This document shows, in pieces, positions 49,283 through 57,917 of a stretch of DNA of 64,000 bases. Made by a program: the position numbers and the translations under genes. The stretch covers positions 5,580,001-5,644,000 of the forward strand of contig NZ_CP108938.1 in assembly GCF_036347135.1 (NCBI RefSeq), in the 5' to 3' direction. Below the pieces are notes generated by a model. That model was given only the letters and a program-made list of their open reading frames with translations. It made no database searches and was not told where the DNA came from. Each line of letters starts with the position of its first letter. The first letter of the stretch is position 1. Source of the stretch: Streptomyces sp. NBC_00775. GTDB lineage: Bacteria; Actinomycetota; Actinomycetes; Streptomycetales; Streptomycetaceae.

Positions 49283-49289
49283 TAGTGTA
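49283..49289. promoter_or_regulatory. Overlapping divergent -10 boxes
   Basis: The bases ATTAGTGTAAT around here give TAGTGT on the plus strand (49283-49288) and TACACT on the minus strand (49289-49284). The plus -10 ends 8 bases before ATG 49297, so the CHAT message has almost no leader. Confidence 0.5.
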
Positions 49290-49296
49290 ATGAAGG

Positions 49297-52200
49297 ATGA
49301 CTGAGCTTCAGGATCGAGTGATCGCCCGTCTCTTAGCAGCTCAGAACGCCCGAGATCCCGCGCCGCTGCGCGGGGAGGACGCGGTGAGCGATGCGCTGGC
49401 CCTGCTGCGTGAGGCCGCGCCGTCGCCCGAGGGAACGATCGACCTCGACGGGGTCGCCGCCGTCTGCTGGACGTTCTTTCTCCGCCATCAGGGCCCCGAG
49501 GACCCGGACGCCCAGCGAAACGTGCTGATCGCGCTGAGCACGTTCGGATTCCTGTGCCCGCAGGTGCCGGCCGACGCGCAGCTTCCGCAGCCGCTGCGGG
49601 ACGGCTTCGACCCTGCCGATCCGGGGCACGAGGCGCGGTTCGCCTACCTCGTGAGTTCGGCGTACGGGGAGGCTGTCGGCGACAGTCCGGCGTACGGGGA
49701 TGCCGGCCGGCTGGCCGCGCTGGACCGTGCGCTCGCCTGGTCCGATACGGCGCATCAGCTCCTGCCCGAAGGCCACGACGGGTTCGTCGAGTTGGCGTTC
49801 CACAGCCTCGGGCTCCACGCGGCGCGTTTCCAGCTCGCGGCGGACCCGGACGCGCTCGCCGTCGCCGCCCGGTACGCGGGGGCGGTGTGCGAAGGGCTGG
49901 ATTCCGCCGGCCCGGAGGGAGCGGAGGCGGCGGCGGTCGCCCTCGGGACCGTCCTGGACGCCGCGCGGCTGCTCGGCGAACCCCCGCTCGGCGAGGTCGA
50001 GCGGCTGGTGGCGGCGGCCCCGGAGGGCGCGCTCACCCCGGAGGGCGCCGAGGCGCTGCGCTTCCTGCGTGAGCTGGACGCCGAACCGGCCGCCTGGCCG
50101 GGGGAGATGGACCTGCGCGTCGGCTCGGTCATCGCCGACGCAGGCATACGTGAGCACGACGCGAGCCGGATCGTCTGCGGTGCCCGGCGGCTGCGCGCGG
50201 CGCTCGCCCACACCCCCGCCGACCATCCGGCCCATCCCTTCGCCACCGCCGCCCTGAGCCGGACGCTCGCGGCCTTCGCCCAGGAGCGGGGCGACGACGC
50301 GGTGGCACGGGAGGCGGCACGTGAGGCGGCCGAACTGCTCGCCACGGTCGACGTGACGCGCCTGCTGAACGGCGCCGACGCGGAAACCCTCGCCGCTTTC
50401 CCCGGAGCGGACCAGGAACTCCTCACCACCGTCCGGGGGTTGACGGAGCTGATCGAGGACGACGATCCGGGCCGCCGGCAGCAGGCGGGGCCGTTGCTCG
50501 GCCACCTCGTCGAGCAGCTCAGGGAACGCGCCCCGGGCGACGGGGAGTCCGCACCCGCCCCGGACATCGACCTCGAAATCCTCGACATGGTCAGCGTGAT
50601 CATGGGGCAGTCGGGGCAGGCGGAAAACTCCAGGGACTCCAGGGACTCCAGGGACTCCAGGGACTCCAGGGACTCCAGGGACTCCAAGGACTCCAAGGAC
50701 TCCAGAGATTCCAGGCGATCCGCGCACTCCGGCGTGGTCTCCGATCAACGGATCGCCCGCTACCGTGCCGCCCTGGCCGGCCTGCCCGCCGACAGCCCGC
50801 ACCGTTACGCCTATGTCGCCGTGCTGGCCGCCCTCACGGGAGCGCACGCGCAGGCCCTGCGGGAGGCCGAACCCGCCAGGGCGGCCGCGCTCACGGCGGA
50901 ATCCCGGTCGCTGACCGACGAGGTGGCGGCCGCCGCCCCGGACGGCTTCCTGCCGCTCGGCCTGCTGCGCCGTGGCCTCTTCGACGCCGCGCTGCCCGTC
51001 GCCATGGCGGCGATCCACGCGGACGAGCCGGACGGTGCGGAGGACCTGCGCGACCTGACCAGGCTGGTCTCCTTCGTGTCCCGCATGGACGACGTCCGGC
51101 TCGACGACCCCGATCACCTCGACGCCGACATCGTGGTCATGCGGGAACTGCTCGCGGACCTCGGCGAGGAAGACCCCTCGATACAGGCGCTGCTGGCCGG
51201 GGCGCTCGGCAGCGCGCTCTCCGCCCAGAGCTCCCAGCAGGGCGATCTCGCCCCGCTCGACGAGGCCGTCCCGCTGTTGCGTCAGGCGCGTTCGCACGCG
51301 TCCGACGCCGGTGGCGTCACCGAGGGGCTCGACGGGATCGACCGGGTCCTCGCCGGCGCGCTCACGGCCTGGTCGTTCGGGCGCTTCGACGCGGAAGGGG
51401 CGCGGGAGGCGGCGGCACTGCTCGCCGCGGCGGCTGACGGGTCATCGCCCGGCGTCGAAGCGGCGGTGGCCGAAGGGGAACTCACCGACTTCGAGGTGGA
51501 GGTGCTGTCGGCCCGTACCGAATTCACCAACGCCGTGGAGAACTACCTGATCGGCCACGAACCGGCCCAGCTCGAACGGGCCCGGGAGTTCGCGCGACGG
51601 CTCAAGGAACTCACCGGCCGAGCGGACGCCCAGGACGGGGACCGTCTGCCGGGGCTCGACGTGCTGGGCGACGCCCTGCTCAACCTGGTCGACACCTTGG
51701 GGCCCGGCGGCGGCCCCAAGCCCGACATCACCGACGAGCTGGTCGAGCAGTGCCGGAGCACGTTCGAGGCGTGTCCGGCGGGCCACCCGATGCGGCTGTT
51801 CACCGCCTCCACGTTCATGCGGGCGCTGGCCCAGCGTTCCGTCGCGGTGCGCCGCGCCGATCCGGAGCACGCGGCGCGCCTGGCGGCCGAGGCCAACGAG
51901 GTGATCAGCGGCGTCGAGGGGGAGGCACCCGACGGCTGGGCCGACACGATGCGCGTCTTCATCGGTGTCATCGGGAAAGGACGCCTGCCTCGGCTCTCCC
52001 TGCCGGACGGGCCGCCCATGACCCCCTCCCGGGCGCCGGCGAACGCCGTCGAGGCCATGATGGCGTTTCTCGGAACCCGCCTGTCCGGCAGCGCCGACCC
52101 CACCGCGCTGCGCGACCCCATGCTCCCGACGTGGTTCCGGGCGCACGGGGAACTCGGCGCCGCGGCCGGTGCGTTGGGGAGGGAGAACGGCAGTGTCGAG

Positions 52201-53913
52201 CTGGCCCTGTCCCACCTCGAAGCGGCCATCGAAGCCATGGCGGACGTCACCGACCGGGGAAGCGACCAGCAGTCCGCCGAGCACGGTCTGACCTCGTTCG
52301 AGGGGGACATCCGCCGGATCGTCGAGCTGATCCTCCTGACGGTCCAGGGCCGCCAGGCCGCCACCGAGGTGAGCGCCTTCGCCGACGACGTCAAAAGCGC
52401 CCTCGACGACTTCCAGACCGCCCTGCGGGAACAGCGTGTGCCGGATGCCCTGCCCGATGCCGCCGCCCTCTCCCGCAAGCTCCGTATCGTCGCGGGGCCC
52501 GACGTCGACCGCACCACCGAGCTGCTCGAACGCGGGCGCGGGCTGCTGCTGGCACGGCGGATCGAGGCCCGCGCCGACATCGGCGAAGTACGGTCGGCGC
52601 ATCCCGCGCTGGCTCGCGAGTTCGAGCGGCTGACCGACCTGCTCGCCACCGAGGCCGACATACCCGACGTGCTCGGCACACCCGGCGTATCCGATCCGGC
52701 CCCCGCCGGGCACGCCGAACGGGCCCGGCTCGCGGGGCTCCGCGCGTCACGCGAACTCGACGAGCTGGTCGACCGCATCCGCGCCCAGCCGGGGTTCGAC
52801 GGTTTTCTGCGCCCGCTCTCCGCCGGGCAACTGCGCCTGCTCGCGGCCGACGGTCCGATCGTCGTGCTCAACCACACCCAGGGCGCGTGCCACGCCCTCG
52901 TGGTGACGGCGGAGTCGATCACCTCCCTGCACCTCGAACCCGACGCGGACGAGATCACCGAAACGGCCCGACAACTCGGCGACGCCGTCGACGCCATCAA
53001 CGCACGCGGCCGGTCGAGACCGTCCCCGGCGCAGCTCATCGCCGCCGGCGCCACGCTCTCTCGTACGCTGGCGTGGACCTGGCACAAGATCGTGCGCCCG
53101 GTGCTCGATCTGGTCGGGTCAAGCGCGCCCGTTCCCGACGAAGGCAGCTGGCCGCGCATCTGGTGGGTGCCCACGGGCGCCTTCAACGCCCTGCCGCTGC
53201 ACGCGGCCCAGTGCACGCTGCCCGACTGCGCACTCGACGGCTGCGGCGCCGCGCTGGACGCCGTCGTCTCGTCGTACGTCCCCGGATTCCAGACCCTGGC
53301 GTACGCGCGCACCCGGGCCGGGCACCGCGACACCGCCGACAACGGCGGCGCCCTGCTCGTCGCGTCCCCCGAGGACGAGCTGCCCGGCGTCGCGGCGGCG
53401 GCCGGCTACGCCGCCGGACTGCTCGGCGCGCACGAGCCGCTGGTCGGTGCCGCCGCCACCCGCGAGGCCGTACTCGCCGCGCTCGGCGCCACCCCCTGGG
53501 CGCACTTCGGCTGCCACGCGGCCACCGACCCCACGGAACCCTCGGGCGCCCTGCTGCACCTGCCCAGCGGCGAGCACCTGTCCGTCCTCGAAATCTGCCG
53601 CGCCCGGCCCCGGTCGGCCCGCCTCGCCTTCCTCGCGGCCTGCGGCACCGCCCGCGCCTCCGAGCGGCTCGCCGACGAGGCCATCCACATCACCAGCGCC
53701 TTCCTCCTCGCCGGCTTCCCCACCGCCGTAGGCACCCTCTGGGAGATCGACAGCACCCACGCGGACCACGTCACCCGCGCCTTCTACGACCGCATGACAA
53801 CCCCTGGCACCGACACCTCGGCCCACGCCCTGCACCACACCGTCCGAGAACTCCGCCACCGCATCCCCGACCGCCCGCATGTCTGGGCGGCGTACGTCCA
53901 CGCGGGCACCTGA
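49297..53913 (+). CDS. Helical-repeat CHAT-domain protease, 1538 aa
   Basis: Residues about 1-1150 are alpha-helical repeats of TPR/solenoid type with tripeptide repeats Ser-Arg-Asp at about 446-472. Residues about 1190-1535 form a C-terminal CHAT (caspase-like) domain: GPIVVLNHTQGACHALVVTA, then RIWWVPTGAFNALPLHAAQC. The catalytic dyad is H1407 in HFGCHAATDP and C1449 in FLAACGTARAS, followed by AFLLAGFPTAVGTLWEIDST. CHAT proteases often act in stress or conflict systems. Codon 13 is TTA, so translation should need the bldA tRNA. It is divergent from two uncharacterised genes with which it shares a promoter region. Confidence 0.92.
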   Translation: MTELQDRVIARLLAAQNARDPAPLRGEDAVSDALALLREAAPSPEGTIDLDGVAAVCWTFFLRHQGPEDPDAQRNVLIALSTFGFLCPQVPADAQLPQPLRDGFDPADPGHEARFAYLVSSAYGEAVGDSPAYGDAGRLAALDRALAWSDTAHQLLPEGHDGFVELAFHSLGLHAARFQLAADPDALAVAARYAGAVCEGLDSAGPEGAEAAAVALGTVLDAARLLGEPPLGEVERLVAAAPEGALTPEGAEALRFLRELDAEPAAWPGEMDLRVGSVIADAGIREHDASRIVCGARRLRAALAHTPADHPAHPFATAALSRTLAAFAQERGDDAVAREAAREAAELLATVDVTRLLNGADAETLAAFPGADQELLTTVRGLTELIEDDDPGRRQQAGPLLGHLVEQLRERAPGDGESAPAPDIDLEILDMVSVIMGQSGQAENSRDSRDSRDSRDSRDSRDSKDSKDSRDSRRSAHSGVVSDQRIARYRAALAGLPADSPHRYAYVAVLAALTGAHAQALREAEPARAAALTAESRSLTDEVAAAAPDGFLPLGLLRRGLFDAALPVAMAAIHADEPDGAEDLRDLTRLVSFVSRMDDVRLDDPDHLDADIVVMRELLADLGEEDPSIQALLAGALGSALSAQSSQQGDLAPLDEAVPLLRQARSHASDAGGVTEGLDGIDRVLAGALTAWSFGRFDAEGAREAAALLAAAADGSSPGVEAAVAEGELTDFEVEVLSARTEFTNAVENYLIGHEPAQLERAREFARRLKELTGRADAQDGDRLPGLDVLGDALLNLVDTLGPGGGPKPDITDELVEQCRSTFEACPAGHPMRLFTASTFMRALAQRSVAVRRADPEHAARLAAEANEVISGVEGEAPDGWADTMRVFIGVIGKGRLPRLSLPDGPPMTPSRAPANAVEAMMAFLGTRLSGSADPTALRDPMLPTWFRAHGELGAAAGALGRENGSVELALSHLEAAIEAMADVTDRGSDQQSAEHGLTSFEGDIRRIVELILLTVQGRQAATEVSAFADDVKSALDDFQTALREQRVPDALPDAAALSRKLRIVAGPDVDRTTELLERGRGLLLARRIEARADIGEVRSAHPALAREFERLTDLLATEADIPDVLGTPGVSDPAPAGHAERARLAGLRASRELDELVDRIRAQPGFDGFLRPLSAGQLRLLAADGPIVVLNHTQGACHALVVTAESITSLHLEPDADEITETARQLGDAVDAINARGRSRPSPAQLIAAGATLSRTLAWTWHKIVRPVLDLVGSSAPVPDEGSWPRIWWVPTGAFNALPLHAAQCTLPDCALDGCGAALDAVVSSYVPGFQTLAYARTRAGHRDTADNGGALLVASPEDELPGVAAAAGYAAGLLGAHEPLVGAAATREAVLAALGATPWAHFGCHAATDPTEPSGALLHLPSGEHLSVLEICRARPRSARLAFLAACGTARASERLADEAIHITSAFLLAGFPTAVGTLWEIDSTHADHVTRAFYDRMTTPGTDTSAHALHHTVRELRHRIPDRPHVWAAYVHAGT
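50632..50714 (+). repeat. Nine-base tandem repeat inside the CHAT gene
   Basis: About nine copies of the unit AGGGACTCC (last copies changed to AAGGACTCC and AGAGATTCC) encode (S-R/K-D)n. The unit length preserves the frame, so copy number can vary without breaking the gene. It forms a charged linker between two helical regions. Confidence 0.85.
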
Positions 53914-54012
53914 CCGCACCGTGCGGGTGGCCCGACCCTCCAAGCGTGGTGGCCGGCACCGTTGACTCGGCCTATGGGTGACTCAGGGGTCGACTGCGCC
54001 CCCGCACACGCG

Positions 54013-55542
54013 TCAACTCTGTCGGGCGGGCAGCCAACGATCGAGGTAGTCGCGCAGCCCTTCCAGGTGCGTCCCGGCAGTGACGTAGCCGAAGTACCCA
54101 TCAGGGCGCAGGAGCCCGTGGACCACGGTCGGCCATGGACTCTCCCCGCCGAGCCGGTGCACGCTGATCATGTCGTCGCGGCCGCACAGGGCAGAGGCGA
54201 GATGTTCATCGCTCCAGATCTCGGGAGGCCCGGACAGCAGCAGGTGCCAACCCGGTCCCGCGGTCCGTGCCTGGAGCCCGCGCGGGAGGTCGGGCAGACG
54301 GTCGCCCGGCCGCGGTCCGCGCCTCGGCGGCCGTGGGCCCACGGTGGTGGCGGGGCTGCGCCGGTAGTGAATGCCCAGCTCAGACACCGTACGGAAGACC
54401 CGCCCGCGCGGCCCGTTCGCACGCAGCGCCAATGGAGCCAGGCGCGGCGCGAGTCGCGTACGGGCGAAGCGGATGACCGGGTTGCTGCTGGTGCCGATGG
54501 TGAACGCGCGGTCGGTGAAGCGCAGCACTCTGCGGGCGACCGGGGCGCGCTCGGCCTCGTATGTCTCCAGCAGTTCCTCCGGAGCCCTTCCCTGGCAGAC
54601 GAGGGCGAGTTTCCAGCCCAGGTTGAGGGCGTCCTGGATGCCGGTGTTCATGCCCTGGGCGCCTGCCGGGCTGTGGATGTGGGCCGCGTCCCCGGCGAGG
54701 AAGAAGGGCCCCGAGCGATAGCGGGCGGCCGCGCGGTTGTGGAGGCGGAAGTCGGTCATCCACACCGGGTCGCGCAACGCCAGCCGGTCGCTGGTGTACC
54801 GGTCGGTGATCTCCTGCAGGAGCCCCAGAGTCAGCTTGGTGTCCGGGGCGCCCGGCGGTCGCATCGCGAGCATCCGCCAGGTGGCCGGCGTCCCAAGGGG
54901 GAAGAAGAGCAGCACCCCTGCCCCGGTCATGTACGCGTGCACCGCCCCGGACTCCAGCCCGTCGACTTCCAGGTCGGCGAGCAGGAAGCTCTGCGGGTAG
55001 GCGTACCCCTCGAAGCCGATGCCCGCCTCGGCCCGCACCGTGCTGTGCGCACCGTCGCAGCCCACGACGTACCTCGCCGCTACGGCCTCCTCGGTGCCGT
55101 CGCCGTGCCGGAGCCGACAGCTGACGGACGAGCCCGTGCGCTCCAGACGGACCACCTCCGTGCCCCGCTCCACGTCCACGTCCCGGCCCCTCAGATGCTC
55201 CGAGAGGACGCTCTCGGTCTCCGCCTGCGAGAGGAACAGCACGAAGGGGTACGCGGTGTCAGCCAGCCCGATGTCGAACAACGGCATCTGCACCACCCGC
55301 TGCGGCAGATGCATCCTCACCCGCATCGCGGGGTTGCCGCGTCCGACCAGTTCGTCGGTCACCCCGAACGGGGCCAGCGCTTCCAGGGTGCGTGGCTGGA
55401 TGGCCAGCGCGCGCGACTCGTGGACCCGGTCCAGTGAGCGGTCGACGATCCGGAAAGTGGTTCCGTAGGTCCGCAGCTGAGCGGCGAGGGCGAGCCCGGT
55501 GGGCCCCGCGCCGACCACCAGCACGTCCAGAGGAGCCGTCAT
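54013..55542 (-). CDS. FAD-dependent aromatic monooxygenase (PHBH fold), 509 aa
   Basis: The N-terminal FAD motif DVLVVGAGPTGLALAAQLRT (GxGxxG), the DG motif VVGCDGAHSTVRAEAGI, and the GD motif FFLAGDAAHIHSPAGAQGMN are all present. A thioredoxin-like C-terminal domain (about 400-505) completes the phenol/polyketide hydroxylase type. TACCGT ends 6 bases before the ATG, suggesting a leaderless message. The substrate is unknown. It is divergent from the methyltransferase gene and could act with it on a small aromatic compound. Confidence 0.9.
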   Translation of the reverse strand: MTAPLDVLVVGAGPTGLALAAQLRTYGTTFRIVDRSLDRVHESRALAIQPRTLEALAPFGVTDELVGRGNPAMRVRMHLPQRVVQMPLFDIGLADTAYPFVLFLSQAETESVLSEHLRGRDVDVERGTEVVRLERTGSSVSCRLRHGDGTEEAVAARYVVGCDGAHSTVRAEAGIGFEGYAYPQSFLLADLEVDGLESGAVHAYMTGAGVLLFFPLGTPATWRMLAMRPPGAPDTKLTLGLLQEITDRYTSDRLALRDPVWMTDFRLHNRAAARYRSGPFFLAGDAAHIHSPAGAQGMNTGIQDALNLGWKLALVCQGRAPEELLETYEAERAPVARRVLRFTDRAFTIGTSSNPVIRFARTRLAPRLAPLALRANGPRGRVFRTVSELGIHYRRSPATTVGPRPPRRGPRPGDRLPDLPRGLQARTAGPGWHLLLSGPPEIWSDEHLASALCGRDDMISVHRLGGESPWPTVVHGLLRPDGYFGYVTAGTHLEGLRDYLDRWLPARQS

Positions 55543-55548
55543 GAGTCC

Positions 55549-55554
55549 ACGGTA
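55549..55554 (-). promoter_or_regulatory. -10 box of the monooxygenase gene (leaderless)
   Basis: TACCGT on the minus strand ends 6 bases before ATG 55542. Confidence 0.45.
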
Positions 55555-55678
55555 GTGCTCGGCCGTCTCGATGCTTCCCGTTCGCCGTACGGGCGATCAT
55601 GGGGCCGAGGGCCACCGCGCCTGCTGGGCCGATGCGGATCGCACCGCTGACGCGGCCATGAGGGAGAAGGACATCAGC

Positions 55679-56344
55679 ATGTCGGAGGACGGGCAGGAGC
55701 TGGCCGGAGCCCAGCGAGAGCACTGGCAGCGGACCTACGGCGAGCACCCCGGCATGTACGGCGAGGAGCCGTCCGAACCGGCCGTCCACGCCGCCGAGGT
55801 ATTCCGGGCCGCCGGCGCCCGTGAGGTTGTGGAGCTGGGCGCCGGGCACGGCCGCGATGCCCTGTTCTTCGCCCGCGAGGGCTTCACCGTGCTGGCCACC
55901 GACTTCAGCCCGGTCGGCCTGGACCAGCTGCACGAGGCCGCCCACGCTCAAGGCGTCGCCGAACGGGTCAGCACTCACGTGCAGGACGTCCGCCGGCCGC
56001 TCCCGCTCCCGGATGCATCGGTGGACGCGGTCTTCGCTCACATGCTGCTGTGCATGGCTCTCTCCACCCGGGAAATCCACGCCCTGGTCACCGAGGTCCG
56101 CCGGGTGCTGAGGCCGGGCGGCGCGTTCGTCTACACGGTCCGGCACACCGGGGACGCGCACTACCGGGCCGGTACGGGGCACGGCGACGACATCTGGGAG
56201 CACGGCGGCTTCGCCGTCCACTTCTTCCCGCGCTCCCTGGTCGACCACCTCGCCGAAGGCTGGATCCTTCACGAGGTCCACCCCTTCGAGGAGGGCGGCC
56301 TGCCGCGCCGACTGTGGCGGGTCACGCAGACCGTGCCACGGTGA
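55679..56344 (+). CDS. Class I SAM-dependent methyltransferase, 221 aa
   Basis: ATG 55679 was chosen because AGGGAGAAGG (55661-55670) stands upstream; ATG 55658 is in frame. The SAM-binding motif I is VVELGAGHGRDALFFAREGF, motif II region LATDFSPVGLDQLHEAAHAQ, and motif III VRRVLRPGGAFVYTVRH. The fold is that of small-molecule methyltransferases related to TehB or thiopurine enzymes. The substrate is unknown. A strong hairpin follows after 6 bases. Confidence 0.9.
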   Translation: MSEDGQELAGAQREHWQRTYGEHPGMYGEEPSEPAVHAAEVFRAAGAREVVELGAGHGRDALFFAREGFTVLATDFSPVGLDQLHEAAHAQGVAERVSTHVQDVRRPLPLPDASVDAVFAHMLLCMALSTREIHALVTEVRRVLRPGGAFVYTVRHTGDAHYRAGTGHGDDIWEHGGFAVHFFPRSLVDHLAEGWILHEVHPFEEGGLPRRLWRVTQTVPR

Positions 56345-56347
56345 CAT

Positions 56348-56393
56348 ACGTCGAAGGGCCCCACCGCGAACGGTGGGGCCCTTCGACATCGTG
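56348..56393. repeat. 46-bp direct repeat containing a terminator hairpin, copy 1
   Basis: This segment is identical to 60582-60627. It forms a 16-bp perfect stem (56351-56366 with 56371-56386) with a CGAA loop. Copy 2 is the terminator of tRNA-Ser(GGA). Copy 1 ends the methyltransferase gene and the ATPase gene converging on it. The two copies bracket the ATPase/WYL module. Confidence 0.85.
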
Positions 56394-56433
56394 ATGCAAC
56401 CAGAATTGCAACCAGCGGGGGGCCGGTCCCTGC

Positions 56434-57855
56434 TCACGCCCTGTGCCAGGCGCTGAGCAATTCCTCGGGGCCGTATGCCGCCTGGAGCCCGGAACAGCTG
56501 ATCCCGTTGCGGGAGACCGCCACGAGTGGAACGGGCTCGTCGGTGATCGCCGCCCGGTGCTTCTGCAGCGCGGCCAGATCGTGGCTGTCGAACGCGGAAG
56601 TCTCCAGCCACTTGACCGAGCCGAGGAAGAGCAACTGCTTGGCCACGGGCTGTCGGTCGGCGCCCACCAAGTCGATTTCGACGTCGTTGCTGCGGGTCCA
56701 GTACCCGCCGATCGCCGGGGCGGCGGGCAGGAGCCCGTCCGGCAGGAGACGGGCCAGGGATTCCCGGACCAGGGGCTCGATCGCGCGGCCCCGCCAGCTC
56801 GTCCACTGCTCCTTGATCCGGCTCAGAGTGAGATCTCCCCGCATCCGCTCGATCTCCGCCATGTGCGGATCCAGAAACGCGAGCCAGAACCGGAGGTAAG
56901 GGTCGGCCACCCGGTAGCGGCGTTCCTTCGACGGCCGCATCGAGAGTGGCAACTCGGCTGCCACCGCCCGTTTCTCGGTCAGGACATCCGTGGCTCGAGT
57001 GAGAGTGGTGTGGGCGATGCCGCCGGCGGCGCGCGCGATGTTGGTGAACGTTCGCTCCCCGCTTCCGATGGCCCGCAGCACTTCCCGGCTCATCGCCTGC
57101 GGTGGAAACTCAGCGGCCAGTGAGCGCTCGGCGGATACCAGCAGCGCCGAGATCGGGTTGTCCAGCGAGTCGCGGAGGAACTCCCAGACATCCGCTCCGG
57201 CCCGCCACTCCGCGCAGATCAGCGGGAGGCCGCCCGTGATCAGGGCGGCGTCGAAGGCGTCCGCCGGCTCAAGCCCGAGCATCTCGCCGATGTCGGCCGG
57301 GTTCAGCGGCCCCACGACCATTTCCCGGCCCCGCTGGTGGAAGGGGCGGTCGTAGCTGTTCAGCGCCTCCATCATCGACAGGTCGGATCCGACCAGGAGG
57401 AGGAGCACCGGCTTGCGGCTGAGCAGCCGGTCCCATGTGCGCTGGAGCATGCCCTCGAAGGCGTCGATGCGGTCCATGAGATACGGAACCTCATCGATGA
57501 CGACGACGCTCGGGCTGTCGTCGGGCAGGACCTCCGCAAGCAGTCTGAATGCGGCGTTCCACTGTTCCGGGGCCTCCTCCGAGAACAGCCCTCGCTCCGG
57601 GAGCGTGGATCTGGCGACGGCGTCGAGCAACTCCGTCAGTTCGTCCTCCGCCGTTCCGCCCGCAGCGGTGAAGAAAAGGTACGGCGTCTCGGTGCGCCGG
57701 AGGAACTCCTCGACGAGGCTGGACTTGCCGACCCGCCGCCGCCCCCGCATGAGGATGCACTGGCCCGGCTTCGCTGACCCGACGGCATCGCCAACGGCTT
57801 GCAGGGCGTTGCGGAGCACGTTCAGCTCCCGGTCCCGTCCGATGAAACGACGCAT
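56434..57855 (-). CDS. Archaeal-type P-loop ATPase with DUF234-like C-terminus, 473 aa
   Basis: ATG 57855 has GGGGG upstream. The protein starts MRRFIGRDRELNVLRNALQA. Walker A is GRRRVGKSSL (38-47) and Walker B SVVVIDEVPYL (D121-E122). The winged helix GERTFTNIARAAGGIAHTTL and C-terminal nuclease-like region (WTRSNDVEIDLVGADRQPVA then LFLGSVKWLE) follow the PF01637-DUF234 layout; the E-D...K pattern suggests a PD-(D/E)xK-like fold. A 12-bp palindrome precedes the gene, implying self-control. Such ATPases are often on mobile or conflict-related islands. The role is unknown. Confidence 0.88.
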   Translation of the reverse strand: MRRFIGRDRELNVLRNALQAVGDAVGSAKPGQCILMRGRRRVGKSSLVEEFLRRTETPYLFFTAAGGTAEDELTELLDAVARSTLPERGLFSEEAPEQWNAAFRLLAEVLPDDSPSVVVIDEVPYLMDRIDAFEGMLQRTWDRLLSRKPVLLLLVGSDLSMMEALNSYDRPFHQRGREMVVGPLNPADIGEMLGLEPADAFDAALITGGLPLICAEWRAGADVWEFLRDSLDNPISALLVSAERSLAAEFPPQAMSREVLRAIGSGERTFTNIARAAGGIAHTTLTRATDVLTEKRAVAAELPLSMRPSKERRYRVADPYLRFWLAFLDPHMAEIERMRGDLTLSRIKEQWTSWRGRAIEPLVRESLARLLPDGLLPAAPAIGGYWTRSNDVEIDLVGADRQPVAKQLLFLGSVKWLETSAFDSHDLAALQKHRAAITDEPVPLVAVSRNGISCSGLQAAYGPEELLSAWHRA

Positions 57856-57870
57856 GGGAATACCCCCGTG

Positions 57871-57900
57871 GGAGATAGTATCGCTGGAGATACTATCTCC
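57871..57900. promoter_or_regulatory. Palindromic operator before the ATPase gene
   Basis: GGAGATAGTATC (57871-57882) and GATACTATCTCC (57889-57900) are perfect inverted repeats with a 6-base spacer. The site is AT-rich relative to its surroundings and lies 16 bases before the ATPase ATG, overlapping any promoter there. Confidence 0.7.
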
Positions 57901-57917
57901 ATTGTTACCATCTTGCC

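Noticed and set aside
50632..50714. CRISPR-like short repeats
   Set aside because: Units are 9 bases without spacers and lie in frame inside a coding region.
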